DNA of 34,756 bases from assembly GCA_040880805.1 (NCBI GenBank), contig JBBDHW010000010.1, positions 11,505-46,260 of the forward strand, given 5' to 3'. Below, one piece after another: positions 1 through 7,892 of the stretch; the stretch's first letter is position 1; every line of letters starts with the position of its first letter. The notes beneath the pieces were generated by a model. It saw nothing but the letters and a program-made list of their open reading frames with translations. It did not search any database and was not told the origin of the DNA. This DNA is from Acidimicrobiia bacterium. GTDB taxonomy: Bacteria; Actinomycetota; Acidimicrobiia; IMCC26256; DASPTH01. Both the position numbers and the translations under genes were made by a program.

Positions 1-29
1 GCAGGGTACCTGCGCCGCTTCACCCTCGC

Positions 30-2399
30 TCACGGATCGTATCTTGGCTCTCTGGGCGCGCCGGCCACTCGCCCGTCGAGGAGTGCGACGATCCGGGACG
101 GGCTCAACGGAAGCCGGGTCACCGACACGCCGAACGGCGAGAGCGCATCTGCCACCGCGTTGACGACGGCGGGCGGTGCGCCGATCGCGCCACCTTCGCC
201 CACGCCCTTGAACCCGCCGGGGCCCGGGCTCGGCGTCTCGATGTGCCCGTACTCGATGACCGGCACCTCGGCGGCGGTGGGTAGCAGGTAGTCCATGAAC
301 GTCGTCGCGACGGGGTTGCCCTGCTCGTCGTAGGCCAAGTGCTCGTAGAGGACGCCGCCGATGCCCTGCACGGTCCCGCCGGCGATCTGGCCCTCGACGA
401 CGCTCGGGTTGATCATCGGCCCGCAGTCCTCGCTCACGATGTACCGCAGGAGCGTCACCTGACCGGTGACCACGTCGACCTCACAGGTGCACACGTGCGT
501 GGCGTTCACCCAGATCGATCCGCGGTGTGTCGTGTACCGCGCACTCGCCTCCAGCCCAGCAGGCACGCCGGGCGGCAACGAGTACGCGTCGAAGTACGCG
601 AGCGCCGCGATCTCGGCCAACGAGATGCCGACCGACGGTGAGCCCCGCACACTCGCCCGGCTGTTCGCCAGCTCGATGTCCTCGGCCGCCGCCTCGAGCT
701 TGTGCGCTGCGATGGCAACGATGCGATCGCGCAGGAGCGACGCCGTCTCGCGCACGGCACCGGCCGTCATCGAACCACTGCGGCTGCCGGCCGCTCCGGC
801 CCCGAAGCCGGTTACGGCGGTGTCGCCCTGAATCGTCGCGACATCGTCGATGTCGACGCCGAGCGCGTCGGCGGTGAGCTGGACGACGGTCGTCTCGATG
901 CTGTTCCCGGTCGAGCCGCCCGCGACGTAGACGTTGACGTTGCCCGAGGGCTCGATGCGGATCGTCGCCGCCTCGGTCGCGTAGTAGCCGAAGCCCGGCG
1001 TCGACGGCTCGACGTAGTTCGAGAGGCCCACGCCGAGGTAGCGGCCGCGCGTGCGGGCCTCGACCTGCTCCGCGCGGAACGCCTCGTAGTCGAGCATGGT
1101 GAGCGCGTGCTCGAACGTCTCGAGCGGCGAGACGCTGTCGTAGGCCATGCCATTGGGGTTCGTGTACGGGAGCTCGTCCTGGTGGAGGAGGTTCCGCCGA
1201 CGCAGCTCGACGGGATCCATGCCCATCTGCCGGGCGGCGATGTCGAGCAGCACCTCGCGGGCAAGTGATTCGAACTGCCACGGACCCCGGTAGGCCGCGC
1301 GGCCGACGGTGTTCGTGTAGATCGTCTTCGCGCTGAAGCTCGCACGCGGAACGCGGTACGGGCCGGGGAACAACACACCAACCACCGCGGCAGTGCTCAC
1401 CGGCCACGGCGTCGGGTAGGCACCACAGTCGGACACGAAGTCGATCCCGGCCGCCTGGATCGCTCCCTCCGCGTCGAAGGCCATCCGGACGTCGGCGTGC
1501 TCGTGGCGGGACTGCCCGGCGGCGAGGAGGTTCTCGCGCCGGTCCTCCACCCACTTCACCGGCGCACCGACCTTCGGCGCGGCCAGCATCACGCACATCT
1601 CGTCGCGCTGCACCATGATCTTCTGACCGAAACCGCCACCGGTGTCGCGCATCACCACGCGGATGCGGTGCTCGGGAATGCCCAACAGACGCGAGCAGAA
1701 CAGGCGCACCTCGTGCGGTGACTGCGTGGCCGAGTAGATCGTGAGGTCACCGGTGGCGCCGGAGCAGTCCACGACGAGGCCGCGCCCTTCCATCGGTACG
1801 GGCGCGTAGGCCTGCTGGAAGATCGTCTCGCTCACCACGTGCGCGGCGGAGGCGAACACGTCGTCGAGGGTGGAAGCCGGACGCCCGGCCATCTCGCCGA
1901 TGACGTTCGAGCCATGGCTGTGGTGCACGAGTGCGTCGGCGCCCTCGGCATGGGTGTAGTCGACGACGGCCGGCCGCGGCTCGTAGTCGACGTCGACCAA
2001 CTCGGCCGCGTCCTCGGCGAGGTAGAGGCTCTCGGCCACCACCAGCGCGACCGGGTCACCGACGAAGCGCGCCTCGTCCTCGGCCAGCGGTGGGCGGGGC
2101 GTCTCGGGACTCGCCGGCCCGACCGAGGTGTGCCACTGCTCCCTGGCGTCGGGGTTGAGGTCGGCGGCGGTGAACACGGCATGCACCCCGGGCAGCGCCC
2201 GCGCCGCCGACGTGTCGATACCGCGGATCGCGGCCCGCGCGAAGGGACTGCGCACGAAGCAGGCGTGCAGCATCCCGGGAAGCGCGATGTCGTCGACGTA
2301 GGTACCACGACCGGTGAGCAGCCGGGCATCCTCGACCCGGTTGATGCGCGTCCCGACGTAGCGAGCCGCGCCGGTCGGCGACACGCCCGTCGGCGACAT
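30..2399 (-). CDS. Xanthine dehydrogenase/CoxL-family molybdopterin-binding large subunit
   Basis: Large molybdenum-cofactor subunit (789 aa) of an aerobic-type hydroxylase of the xanthine oxidase family. Such enzymes hydroxylate aromatic or heterocyclic substrates, or oxidise aldehydes, using water. The N-terminal domain has the usual opening with RVEDARLLTGRGTYVDD (21-37). The cofactor motif GGGFGQK is at 254-260. The C-terminal GVGEGG segment carries the expected catalytic Glu at about 735. The loop that is AYRCSFR in true form I CO dehydrogenases reads AYRGPW (369-374), so CO oxidation is not supported. The ATG at 2399 is chosen because it lies just after the stop of the upstream TetR gene (2405) and begins the conserved domain; longer N-terminal extensions are arginine-rich shadow sequence. 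The FAD and 2Fe-2S partner subunits are not in the window and may lie beyond the left edge. Confidence 0.9.
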   Translation of the reverse strand: MSPTGVSPTGAARYVGTRINRVEDARLLTGRGTYVDDIALPGMLHACFVRSPFARAAIRGIDTSAARALPGVHAVFTAADLNPDAREQWHTSVGPASPETPRPPLAEDEARFVGDPVALVVAESLYLAEDAAELVDVDYEPRPAVVDYTHAEGADALVHHSHGSNVIGEMAGRPASTLDDVFASAAHVVSETIFQQAYAPVPMEGRGLVVDCSGATGDLTIYSATQSPHEVRLFCSRLLGIPEHRIRVVMRDTGGGFGQKIMVQRDEMCVMLAAPKVGAPVKWVEDRRENLLAAGQSRHEHADVRMAFDAEGAIQAAGIDFVSDCGAYPTPWPVSTAAVVGVLFPGPYRVPRASFSAKTIYTNTVGRAAYRGPWQFESLAREVLLDIAARQMGMDPVELRRRNLLHQDELPYTNPNGMAYDSVSPLETFEHALTMLDYEAFRAEQVEARTRGRYLGVGLSNYVEPSTPGFGYYATEAATIRIEPSGNVNVYVAGGSTGNSIETTVVQLTADALGVDIDDVATIQGDTAVTGFGAGAAGSRSGSMTAGAVRETASLLRDRIVAIAAHKLEAAAEDIELANSRASVRGSPSVGISLAEIAALAYFDAYSLPPGVPAGLEASARYTTHRGSIWVNATHVCTCEVDVVTGQVTLLRYIVSEDCGPMINPSVVEGQIAGGTVQGIGGVLYEHLAYDEQGNPVATTFMDYLLPTAAEVPVIEYGHIETPSPGPGGFKGVGEGGAIGAPPAVVNAVADALSPFGVSVTRLPLSPSRIVALLDGRVAGAPREPRYDP

Positions 2400-2404
2400 G
2401 TCGG

Positions 2405-3040
2405 TCACGGCCAGTCCGATCCGTCGGTCGGACGACGGCCGAGCCGGATGGCGTCCTCGACCAGCCCGATGACCCAGGTGATGCCGGTGATCGCGTCGGC
2501 GGCGTCGAGCTCCCAGTCCATCGCGAGCCGCTCGAACGACACGACGCTCCACAGCACGTCGAACATGGCCGCCGCGATCGCGCGGTCGACCTCGGGCCAG
2601 TCCTCCGTGTCCGGGCCGACCGCGGCGAGGAGCGCGGCGCGCTGGCGCTCGTTCGCGGCGGCGACGGTCGGGTCGCGCGGTGCGCGTGGCGCGAGCGGGA
2701 ACGCGGACGCGTACTGCAGGATCTGCGCGGCGACGTCGCGGAGACGCCCGAGGGTGAGGTCCTCGAGGTCGACGCCGGACTCCTCCTCCAACCGCGCGAG
2801 GACCGCGTCGCGCAGCTCCCGCTCGCTGGGGAAGTACCGGTAGACCGTCCGCTCGCTCACCGCGGCGCGCTCGGCGACGGCCGGGGCCGTCAGTGCGCGC
2901 CAGTTCCAGATGGGAAAGCCGTGGAGGAGCTCGGCCCCCGCGCCGACGATACGCTCACGCGTCTCGGCCGCGCGCTGGCGGCGCAACGGGCTGTCGTAGC
3001 GCCGCCGTTCGCGAGTGGCCTCGGCCCGCGCGTCTGCCAT
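2405..3040 (-). CDS. TetR/AcrR-family transcriptional regulator
   Basis: One-component repressor of the TetR family, 211 aa. The N-terminal DNA-binding domain shows the helix-turn-helix with VAERAAVSERTVYRYFPSERELRDAVL near residues 40-70. The divergent C-terminal half would bind the inducer. The ATG at 3040 starts a normal-length N-terminus (MADARAEATRERRRYD); upstream in-frame sequence is Arg/Pro-rich and antisense to the SDR, so it was discarded. The gene sits between an SDR (ends 3063) and the molybdenum hydroxylase subunit (starts 2399) in the same orientation. It probably controls this oxidative block; its ligand is unknown. Confidence 0.88.
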   Translation of the reverse strand: MADARAEATRERRRYDSPLRRQRAAETRERIVGAGAELLHGFPIWNWRALTAPAVAERAAVSERTVYRYFPSERELRDAVLARLEEESGVDLEDLTLGRLRDVAAQILQYASAFPLAPRAPRDPTVAAANERQRAALLAAVGPDTEDWPEVDRAIAAAMFDVLWSVVSFERLAMDWELDAADAITGITWVIGLVEDAIRLGRRPTDGSDWP

Positions 3041-3062
3041 CGGCAATGACCGACGACGCGCG

Positions 3063-3815
3063 TCAGGGAAGCCGGGCGGACCAGCCGCCGTCGACCGGGA
3101 TGATCGCACCGGTGACGAACGAGGCGCGGTCGGAGCACAGGAACGCGGCGACCTCGGCCACCTCCTCGGGTCGCCCGGCCCGTCCGAGCGATGCCTTCTC
3201 GTACATCTCGGGGAATTGCGCGCCCCCCGACGCACCCATGATCTCGGTCTCGATGAACCCGGGGCAGACGGCGTTGGCCCGGATCCCCTTGTGTCCGTAC
3301 TCCGCCGACGCCGACTTGGTCACCGAGATGACCCCGGCCTTGGCCGCGTTGTACACCGACGTCGGCATCCGGCCCGGCGACGCGTTCAACCCACCGACCG
3401 ACGACCAGTTGACGATCGATCCGCCGCCCGCGGCGATCATGGCCGGGATGCCGTACTTCATCCCGAGGAGGACACCGCGGAGGTCGACGTCGAGCACCGA
3501 GTCGTAGTCGTCCATGGTGAGCTTGGTGATCGGCGTCGCCACGCCGATGCCGGCCACGTTCAACACGGCGTCGACCCGGCCGAACTCCGCGACCGCAGCG
3601 TCGAACAGCGCGGCGACGTCGGCTTCCTTCGTCACGTCGCAGTGCACGGGCAACACGCCTTCACCGACCTCGGCGGCGGTGTCCTTCTCCGCGCCGCTGA
3701 TGTCGGCGGCCACGACCTTCGCACCCTCGGCGACGAACAGTTTCGTCGACGCCTTGGCCATTCCCGATCCCGCGCCGGTGATCACCGCGACCTTGCCGTC
3801 GAGCAGTCCCATCAT
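3063..3815 (-). CDS. SDR-family NAD(P)-dependent oxidoreductase
   Basis: Classical short-chain dehydrogenase/reductase, 250 aa, which interconverts a secondary alcohol and ketone. The nucleotide-binding segment is TGAGSGMAKA (13-22), where the usual last Gly of TGxxxGxG is Ala. The catalytic set is Ser at about 138-139, Tyr155 and Lys159 (YNAAK). LNVAG replaces the common NNAG. The C-terminus has the usual FVTGAIIPVDGG. Two adjacent ATGs exist: the first (3815) overlaps the P450 stop as ATGA, and the second (3812) is better spaced from AGGAGG. The tight coupling to the P450 suggests it oxidises the alcohol that the P450 makes (inference). Confidence 0.92.
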   Translation of the reverse strand: MMGLLDGKVAVITGAGSGMAKASTKLFVAEGAKVVAADISGAEKDTAAEVGEGVLPVHCDVTKEADVAALFDAAVAEFGRVDAVLNVAGIGVATPITKLTMDDYDSVLDVDLRGVLLGMKYGIPAMIAAGGGSIVNWSSVGGLNASPGRMPTSVYNAAKAGVISVTKSASAEYGHKGIRANAVCPGFIETEIMGASGGAQFPEMYEKASLGRAGRPEEVAEVAAFLCSDRASFVTGAIIPVDGGWSARLP

Positions 3816-5014
3816 GTGCCTCCTGTGAACACGGGCAGAGTTTCCCAGCCCCGGACCGTGGAGGTCGGAGCAAGGCGAGCGTGAGCGAGGTCGACCTCCC
3901 ATTCCGGGAACCGCTTCAGGACCTCTTCGAGCGCCACCCGTCCCTCGAGCCGGGCGAGCGCGGCGCCGAGGCAGAAGTGGATGCCGTAGCCGAACGTGAG
4001 CTGCTGCCCGATCGTCCGGTGGATGTCGAAACGGTCACCGTCGGGATAGCGCCGGTCGTCGCGGTTGGCGGACCCGACGAGGAACAGCATGGCGCTGCCT
4101 TCGGGCACCGTCTGCGCGTGAAGCTCGACGTCGCGCGCGACGTATCGGCCCACGTGTGGCGCGGGGGGCTCGAAGCGGAGGATCTCCTCGATCGCGTTGG
4201 GGACGAGCGAGAGATCCTCGACGAGCTCGCGACGCTGGTCCGGGTGGTCCGCAAGGATCTTTCCCGTCCAACCGATGAGACGCGTGGTGGTCTCGTTGCC
4301 GGCACCGGCGATCACATTCAAGTAGGTGAGGAGCTCGGCGCGCGTCAGCCGGCGCGTGGTCCCGGTCTCGTCCTCGAATTCGGCGTGCAGCAACTGGGTC
4401 ATGAGGTCGTCGGACGGGTGATCGGCTCGCCAGTCGATGTACTCCTCGAACACGTCACCGCTGGCGAAACCGGCGGAGAAGCGCTGGGGTTTGCCCGGCT
4501 CGGTGCGCAACGACGCGTCCGAGTAATCGCGGATCGACTCCTGATCCTCCTCCGGGATCCCGAGCAGCATGCCGATCACCCGCATGGGCATCTGCGCGCC
4601 GAGGTCGGCGACGAAGTCGAACCGGTCCGCGCCTTCGAGCCGATCCAAACTGTCGACGCAGAACTGCCGGATCCGCGGCTCCAGGGCGTTCATCTGCTTC
4701 GGCGTGAACACGCGTGACAACAGACCGCGATGAATCGTGTGCGTCGGCGGGTCCTCGAAGATCAGGATGCCGGGTGGCATCTCGATGTTCGCCTTGATCA
4801 GTTCGAGGATGCCGCCGCGTCCGGAGATGTAGGTCGTCGCGTCGACGAGACCGCGCTCCACGTCCTCGAAGCGACTCACCGCGAAGAAGTCGTACGGCGC
4901 GTTGTAGTACAGCGGCGCTTCCTCCCGCAGCCGCCGGAACACCGGGTACGGATCGGCGTCGATGTCGACGTCGTAGGGGTCGTAGTAGACGTCCCTCGTC
5001 TCGGTCGCCGTCAC
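3812..5014 (-). CDS. Cytochrome P450
   Basis: Soluble bacterial class I P450 of 400 aa, needing separate ferredoxin and reductase partners that are not encoded here. Landmarks are the I-helix AGAGNETT (236-243), the ExxR motif EILR (277-280) and the heme loop FGYGIHFCLG with Cys348 as thiolate ligand. The GTG at 5014 is chosen because AAGGGG lies 7 bases upstream and the protein then begins near the conserved YYDPYD segment; an ATG further up at 5080 has no good site. The stop overlaps the SDR start. It is clearly related to the P450 at 31257-32477, sharing the YYDPYD...IDADPYP start and the STVRG near the end. The substrate is unknown. Confidence 0.93.
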   Translation of the reverse strand: MTATETRDVYYDPYDVDIDADPYPVFRRLREEAPLYYNAPYDFFAVSRFEDVERGLVDATTYISGRGGILELIKANIEMPPGILIFEDPPTHTIHRGLLSRVFTPKQMNALEPRIRQFCVDSLDRLEGADRFDFVADLGAQMPMRVIGMLLGIPEEDQESIRDYSDASLRTEPGKPQRFSAGFASGDVFEEYIDWRADHPSDDLMTQLLHAEFEDETGTTRRLTRAELLTYLNVIAGAGNETTTRLIGWTGKILADHPDQRRELVEDLSLVPNAIEEILRFEPPAPHVGRYVARDVELHAQTVPEGSAMLFLVGSANRDDRRYPDGDRFDIHRTIGQQLTFGYGIHFCLGAALARLEGRVALEEVLKRFPEWEVDLAHARLAPTSTVRGWETLPVFTGGT

Positions 5015-5141
5015 GAGCCGTCCCCTTCTCGAATGCTCGTCGCCATTGCCCGCGAAATTGGCAGCAGACGAGTGTGACACGAATACCCGGGCGCGATCAA
5101 CGGCAGGACCCTGGGTGGTTCAGGTTCCCGCCACCCGCTCC

Positions 5142-5843
5142 TCAGGCCACTGCGTCCGTTGCGATGCCGCGGAGCAGGAGGCCCCAGTGCACCTCCGCGG
5201 CGTCGCGACCGTCGGGCAGGGGCGGCGATCCGCTGATCGTGGTCGCAAACGCGTTGAACATGGTCGCCTGGAGCATCACGCCCGCGATCCGGCGGCGGTC
5301 GAGGTCGCGGCGGATGTCGCCCGCAGCCTCCGCGTGATCGAGCAGCTCCTCGACCAACGCGACGAGCGGTACGAAAGCTCCGGAGGCTTCCTTGGGGTGA
5401 GAGGTCAACAGTTGCTGCGCGAAGTCCACCATTGCGGGAGTCGGCCCCTTCGGCGGTTGCGCCTTGGGTGCCGGACGACACATCCCGTAGTACTCGACGA
5501 CGCAGCGGTGGAGGCGCTCGAGGGGTTCGCCCGCTTCGGCGATCACCTCCTGCAGATGCGTCACGGCGGAACGGATCGACTCTTCGAACAGCGCCAGCAG
5601 GAGCTCGTGCTTGCCTGCGAAGTAGTGGTAGAAGGTTCGCAGCGACTGGCCCGAGCGCTCGACCACCTCTTGGACGGTGAACTCGCCATCGTTGCTGTAC
5701 ATCACTTCGCGCGCCGCGTCGAGGAACTGTTCCACTCGGTTCTCGGCCCGCGACCGTGCTTGGTCGAGTGCCTGTGCCACGGCGAGCTCGCGGCGGGTGC
5801 GCGGCGTCGGCGGCACTTCGGCCGCTGCTTCTTCGATGCTCAT
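5142..5843 (-). CDS. TetR/AcrR-family transcriptional regulator
   Basis: TetR-type regulator of 233 aa. After a charged N-terminal tail of about 40 residues, the HTH reads FTVQEVVERSGQSLRTFYHYF (about 55-75), followed by AGKHELLLALFEESIRSAV. The C-terminal ligand domain is typical in length. The ATG at 5843 is 2 bases beyond the stop of the 57-residue gene upstream, so the genes are translationally close. It stands between the Rieske unit and the P450/SDR pair and may regulate both. A 45-base piece of this gene (5560-5604) recurs in noncoding DNA at 10768-10812. Confidence 0.9.
   Translation of the reverse strand: MSIEEAAAEVPPTPRTRRELAVAQALDQARSRAENRVEQFLDAAREVMYSNDGEFTVQEVVERSGQSLRTFYHYFAGKHELLLALFEESIRSAVTHLQEVIAEAGEPLERLHRCVVEYYGMCRPAPKAQPPKGPTPAMVDFAQQLLTSHPKEASGAFVPLVALVEELLDHAEAAGDIRRDLDRRRIAGVMLQATMFNAFATTISGSPPLPDGRDAAEVHWGLLLRGIATDAVA
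5560..5604 (+). repeat. Direct repeat copy 1 (inside TetR gene)
   Basis: This 45-base segment matches 10768-10812 at 44 of 45 positions (one A/G difference at the fourth base); bases 5564-5604 are identical over 41. Here it codes, on the minus strand, for LLLALFEESIRSAV of the TetR protein. Similarity stops abruptly at both ends. Confidence 0.9.
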
Positions 5844-5844
5844 G

Positions 5845-6018
5845 TCATAGCTTCGCGAGGTCGTCGTCGAGTTGGATCTCGAACGGTTCCCACCGTCGGT
5901 CTCCTTGCCGCGCCGTGCTGCTCGCGTGGAGCACGAACTCCTCCATCCACCCGATCGCCGCCGTCATGACACGCGCGGCGCGTCGCTGCTCCGGCTCTTC
6001 CTGCTCTGGCTCTTCCAT
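5845..6018 (-). CDS. Small hypothetical protein, Rieske-unit member
   Basis: Predicted 57-residue acidic protein, starting MEEPEQEEPEQRRAARV and ending in the charged FEIQLDDDLAKL. It has no signal peptide, membrane segment or recognisable domain. It lies 11 bases after the stop of the 108-residue gene and 1 base before the TetR start. This packing argues for a real gene, although no clear ribosome-binding site precedes the ATG at 6018. A longer frame upstream overlaps the neighbouring gene and is unlikely. The function is unknown; by position it may accompany the Rieske oxygenase. Confidence 0.55.
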   Translation of the reverse strand: MEEPEQEEPEQRRAARVMTAAIGWMEEFVLHASSTARQGDRRWEPFEIQLDDDLAKL

Positions 6019-6029
6019 GGCGCGGCGAG

Positions 6030-6356
6030 TCAGACCGCGGGTTCGACGATGACGTTGATTCTTGCCGCGCCGCTGTCGGGCACATACGGCTGCCGCCAGA
6101 CCTCGGCCGGGAACGACACGTTCACCAGCGAGTAGCACAGCCACAGCAGGTGCTTGGCGTCGTCGGGCAACGCGTCGAGCTGGTACTGGTCGAGGTATTC
6201 CATCGCCGCTTCGAGGCGCGGGAACGCGGCGTCGTAGAACGCCTGCAACTCCGGCATCGTGCTCGAGAGCCTCTTGGCGTAACGCTCACGTTCGAACTCG
6301 AGGCACCACTCGGAGAACGGTTCGAGATCGGCGAAATCCGCGGCGAGCGTGGACAT
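6030..6356 (-). CDS. Conserved-looking 108-aa protein next to Rieske oxygenase
   Basis: A 108-residue soluble, acidic, mostly helical-looking protein. It opens with STLAADFADLEPFSEWCL and ends with VPDSGAARINVIVEPAV. The ATG at 6356 is preceded by AGGAG at 8 bases; a GTG at 6362 is too close to that site. It lies downstream of the Rieske oxygenase alpha subunit on the same strand, separated only by a short hairpin repeat. I recall similar small proteins beside actinobacterial Rieske oxygenases, but no biochemical role is known to me. It does not look like a beta subunit (too short, no NTF2-like pattern that I can see) or a ferredoxin (no cysteine cluster). Confidence 0.75.
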   Translation of the reverse strand: MSTLAADFADLEPFSEWCLEFERERYAKRLSSTMPELQAFYDAAFPRLEAAMEYLDQYQLDALPDDAKHLLWLCYSLVNVSFPAEVWRQPYVPDSGAARINVIVEPAV

Positions 6357-6393
6357 TTGCACTTCTCCTACTTGATGGGTCGCTCACTACAAC

Positions 6394-6423
6394 CCGGCAT
6401 ACCCGGCTCGTAGACGTTCGCTC
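6394..6423. repeat. Stop-adjacent hairpin repeat, copy 1
   Basis: GC-rich element directly after the Rieske stop codon. Bases 6400-6423 match 17030-17053 at 21 of 24 positions (TACCCGGCTCG, then a GACG and TCGCTC tail). A CCGG/CCGG pair (6394-6397 and 6403-6406) can form a small hairpin. See copies at 15325-15375 and 17005-17053. It may act as a terminator or mRNA-stability element, or may be a REP-like repeat. Confidence 0.6.
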
Positions 6424-6426
6424 TGT

Positions 6427-7707
6427 TCAGGACCGGATGGCGACCGGCGTGGGCGCACCCCGCTGGTAGTCGGCCACGTACTCCCGCGCGGTGTGGTGCA
6501 GGAGGCGCAGCATGATCTCCTGGTCGCCCAAGGGGAACTCGTTCACCGCCCGCGACTCGAGCATCGACTGCGTCGCTTCGAGCGTGTTGCCGTCCTGGAG
6601 CGAGTACTCCTTGAACGTCACCGCCGCGAGTTCCTGCTGCAGGCGCTCACGAGCGTTCCTCGGGGGGACGAAGTAGCACGTGCCCTCGAAGATGTGCGTG
6701 TTGTACGACGTCGGCCAGTAGTGATACGTGAGGTACCAGTTCGGCGCCCAGATGAGCACCATGAAGTTGGGGAAGAACAGGAAGGAGTCGATGCCCCAGG
6801 CGCGGTGACGCGCCGGGTTGACGGCGGGTGGCAGGTCGATCTCGATGGCGCGCTCCCACGGACCGAAGAGCCCGCTGTGGAGCACCCGCTCGATGGGCTT
6901 GACCATGTCGAGATCCTTCGGCGGCGACATGCCGCCCCACGACGACACCATCCCGTGCGGTCCGTCGATCTTGTAGGCGAGCGCCTCGTAGCCGAAGCCC
7001 TGGAGCTTCTGCGATTCCGCGGAGACCGCCTGCTTCGCGTGCAACACGGGCGCGTGGTAGAACTCGGTGAAGGCGTCGATGAACAGCTTCCAGTTGCTGC
7101 CGACTTCGGCGCGGTACTTGTAGACCTGCGTCATCTTGTCGAAGGGGTAGCCCTCGAGGCCCCGGCCGAGCTCGCCGAGGTACTCCCGCAGCGGAGTGGT
7201 GTCGGTCGCGTCGAGGTTCACGAAGATGAACCCTTCCCACGTCTCGACCCGCACCGGCGCGAGGCCGTAGTCGTCCTTGTCGAGGTCGAAGAACTCCGAC
7301 TCCTGCTGGACGAAGGTCAGGTCACCCTCGAGTGAGTAGCGCCAGCCGTGGTACTTGCAGGTGAACTGCCGGCACGTGCCGTTCGTCTCTTCGCCGGGGT
7401 AGTCCTGCCATACGAGCTTGTTCCCGCGGTGGCGACACATGTTGTAATAGGCGCGCACCTGGTCGTCGGCCGAACGCACCACGACGATCGACGTCCGGGC
7501 CGCGTCGATCTCCTTCGTGAAGTAGCTGCCGACCCGCGGGAGCTGCTCCACGCGACCGACGTTGAGCCACGTCCGGGCGAAGATCGCCCTCCGTTCGAGC
7601 TCGTAGTGCTCCGGCGAGATCGAGTCCTCGTACGACACGGGCCCGGTCCCGAGCTGCGGGTAGTGCTCGGTCCAGGATCCCTCGGCGGGCTTCGCGAAAT
7701 GCGGCAT
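6427..7707 (-). CDS. Rieske 2Fe-2S aromatic ring-hydroxylating oxygenase, alpha subunit
   Basis: Non-heme iron oxygenase component of 426 aa. The Rieske cluster ligands are C91-x-H93 (CRHRG) and C117-x2-H120 (CKYHGW). The catalytic-domain motif D211-AFTEFYHAPVLH supplies His218 and His223. The acidic residue that normally bridges the Rieske centre and the iron is Glu215 rather than the usual Asp. The ATG at 7707 has GGAGG at good spacing; the nine-residue extension upstream does not. No ferredoxin or reductase gene is next to it, so electron partners must come from elsewhere. It is the first gene of the leftward block. It could act on an aromatic ring or perform N- or O-demethylation; the substrate is not evident. 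Confidence 0.92.
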   Translation of the reverse strand: MPHFAKPAEGSWTEHYPQLGTGPVSYEDSISPEHYELERRAIFARTWLNVGRVEQLPRVGSYFTKEIDAARTSIVVVRSADDQVRAYYNMCRHRGNKLVWQDYPGEETNGTCRQFTCKYHGWRYSLEGDLTFVQQESEFFDLDKDDYGLAPVRVETWEGFIFVNLDATDTTPLREYLGELGRGLEGYPFDKMTQVYKYRAEVGSNWKLFIDAFTEFYHAPVLHAKQAVSAESQKLQGFGYEALAYKIDGPHGMVSSWGGMSPPKDLDMVKPIERVLHSGLFGPWERAIEIDLPPAVNPARHRAWGIDSFLFFPNFMVLIWAPNWYLTYHYWPTSYNTHIFEGTCYFVPPRNARERLQQELAAVTFKEYSLQDGNTLEATQSMLESRAVNEFPLGDQEIMLRLLHHTAREYVADYQRGAPTPVAIRS

Positions 7708-7892
7708 CAGCGCTCCTCCGTTCGCGGCGACCACCGCACGTCTATCACGAATCTACCAAAAAGAGAAGCCCCCTCTACTTTCGTCAAGCCATGCCACAAC
7801 GGGCACACCTTGACAGCTCGGCGAGCGGAACCCTACGTTCCGTTGTCGTTCGCGCTCGGACACGCGAGACCGGACACGCCGTGCCGAGGGCG
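7708..7892. other. Intergenic region upstream of the Rieske unit
   Basis: Between the Rieske start and the end of the epoxide hydrolase fragment. It should contain the leftward promoter: on the minus strand a TTGACG occurs about 80 bases before the ATG, but no convincing -10 lies 16-18 bases from it. A plus-strand promoter-like pair is listed separately. Confidence 0.5.
7810..7839 (+). promoter_or_regulatory. Possible sigma70-like promoter, reading rightward
   Basis: TTGACA (7810-7815), an 18-base spacer and TACGTT (7834-7839). A perfect inverted repeat CGGAAC-N5-GTTCCG (7826-7842) overlaps the -10. It would drive transcription antisense to the epoxide hydrolase remnant and toward the amidohydrolase at 8749. 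It may be chance or a relic. Confidence 0.2.

Noticed and set aside
1839-2843. Long plus-strand open frame (334 codons) across the TetR/molybdenum subunit junction
   Set aside because: Antisense to two well-supported genes; low-complexity Arg/Gly/Val composition typical of shadow frames in GC-rich DNA.
3041-3235. N-terminal extension of the TetR protein
   Set aside because: Arg/Pro-rich, overlaps the SDR coding region, and the normal TetR N-terminus begins at 3040.
3857-3885. GCGAGCGTGAGCGAG as a repeat copy
   Set aside because: It lies within the P450 coding region, encodes a normal C-terminal segment, and has no hairpin core.
5084-5100. ATACCCGGGCGCG downstream of the TetR gene as another hairpin repeat copy
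   Set aside because: It shares only the ATACCCG core; the conserved flanks are absent.
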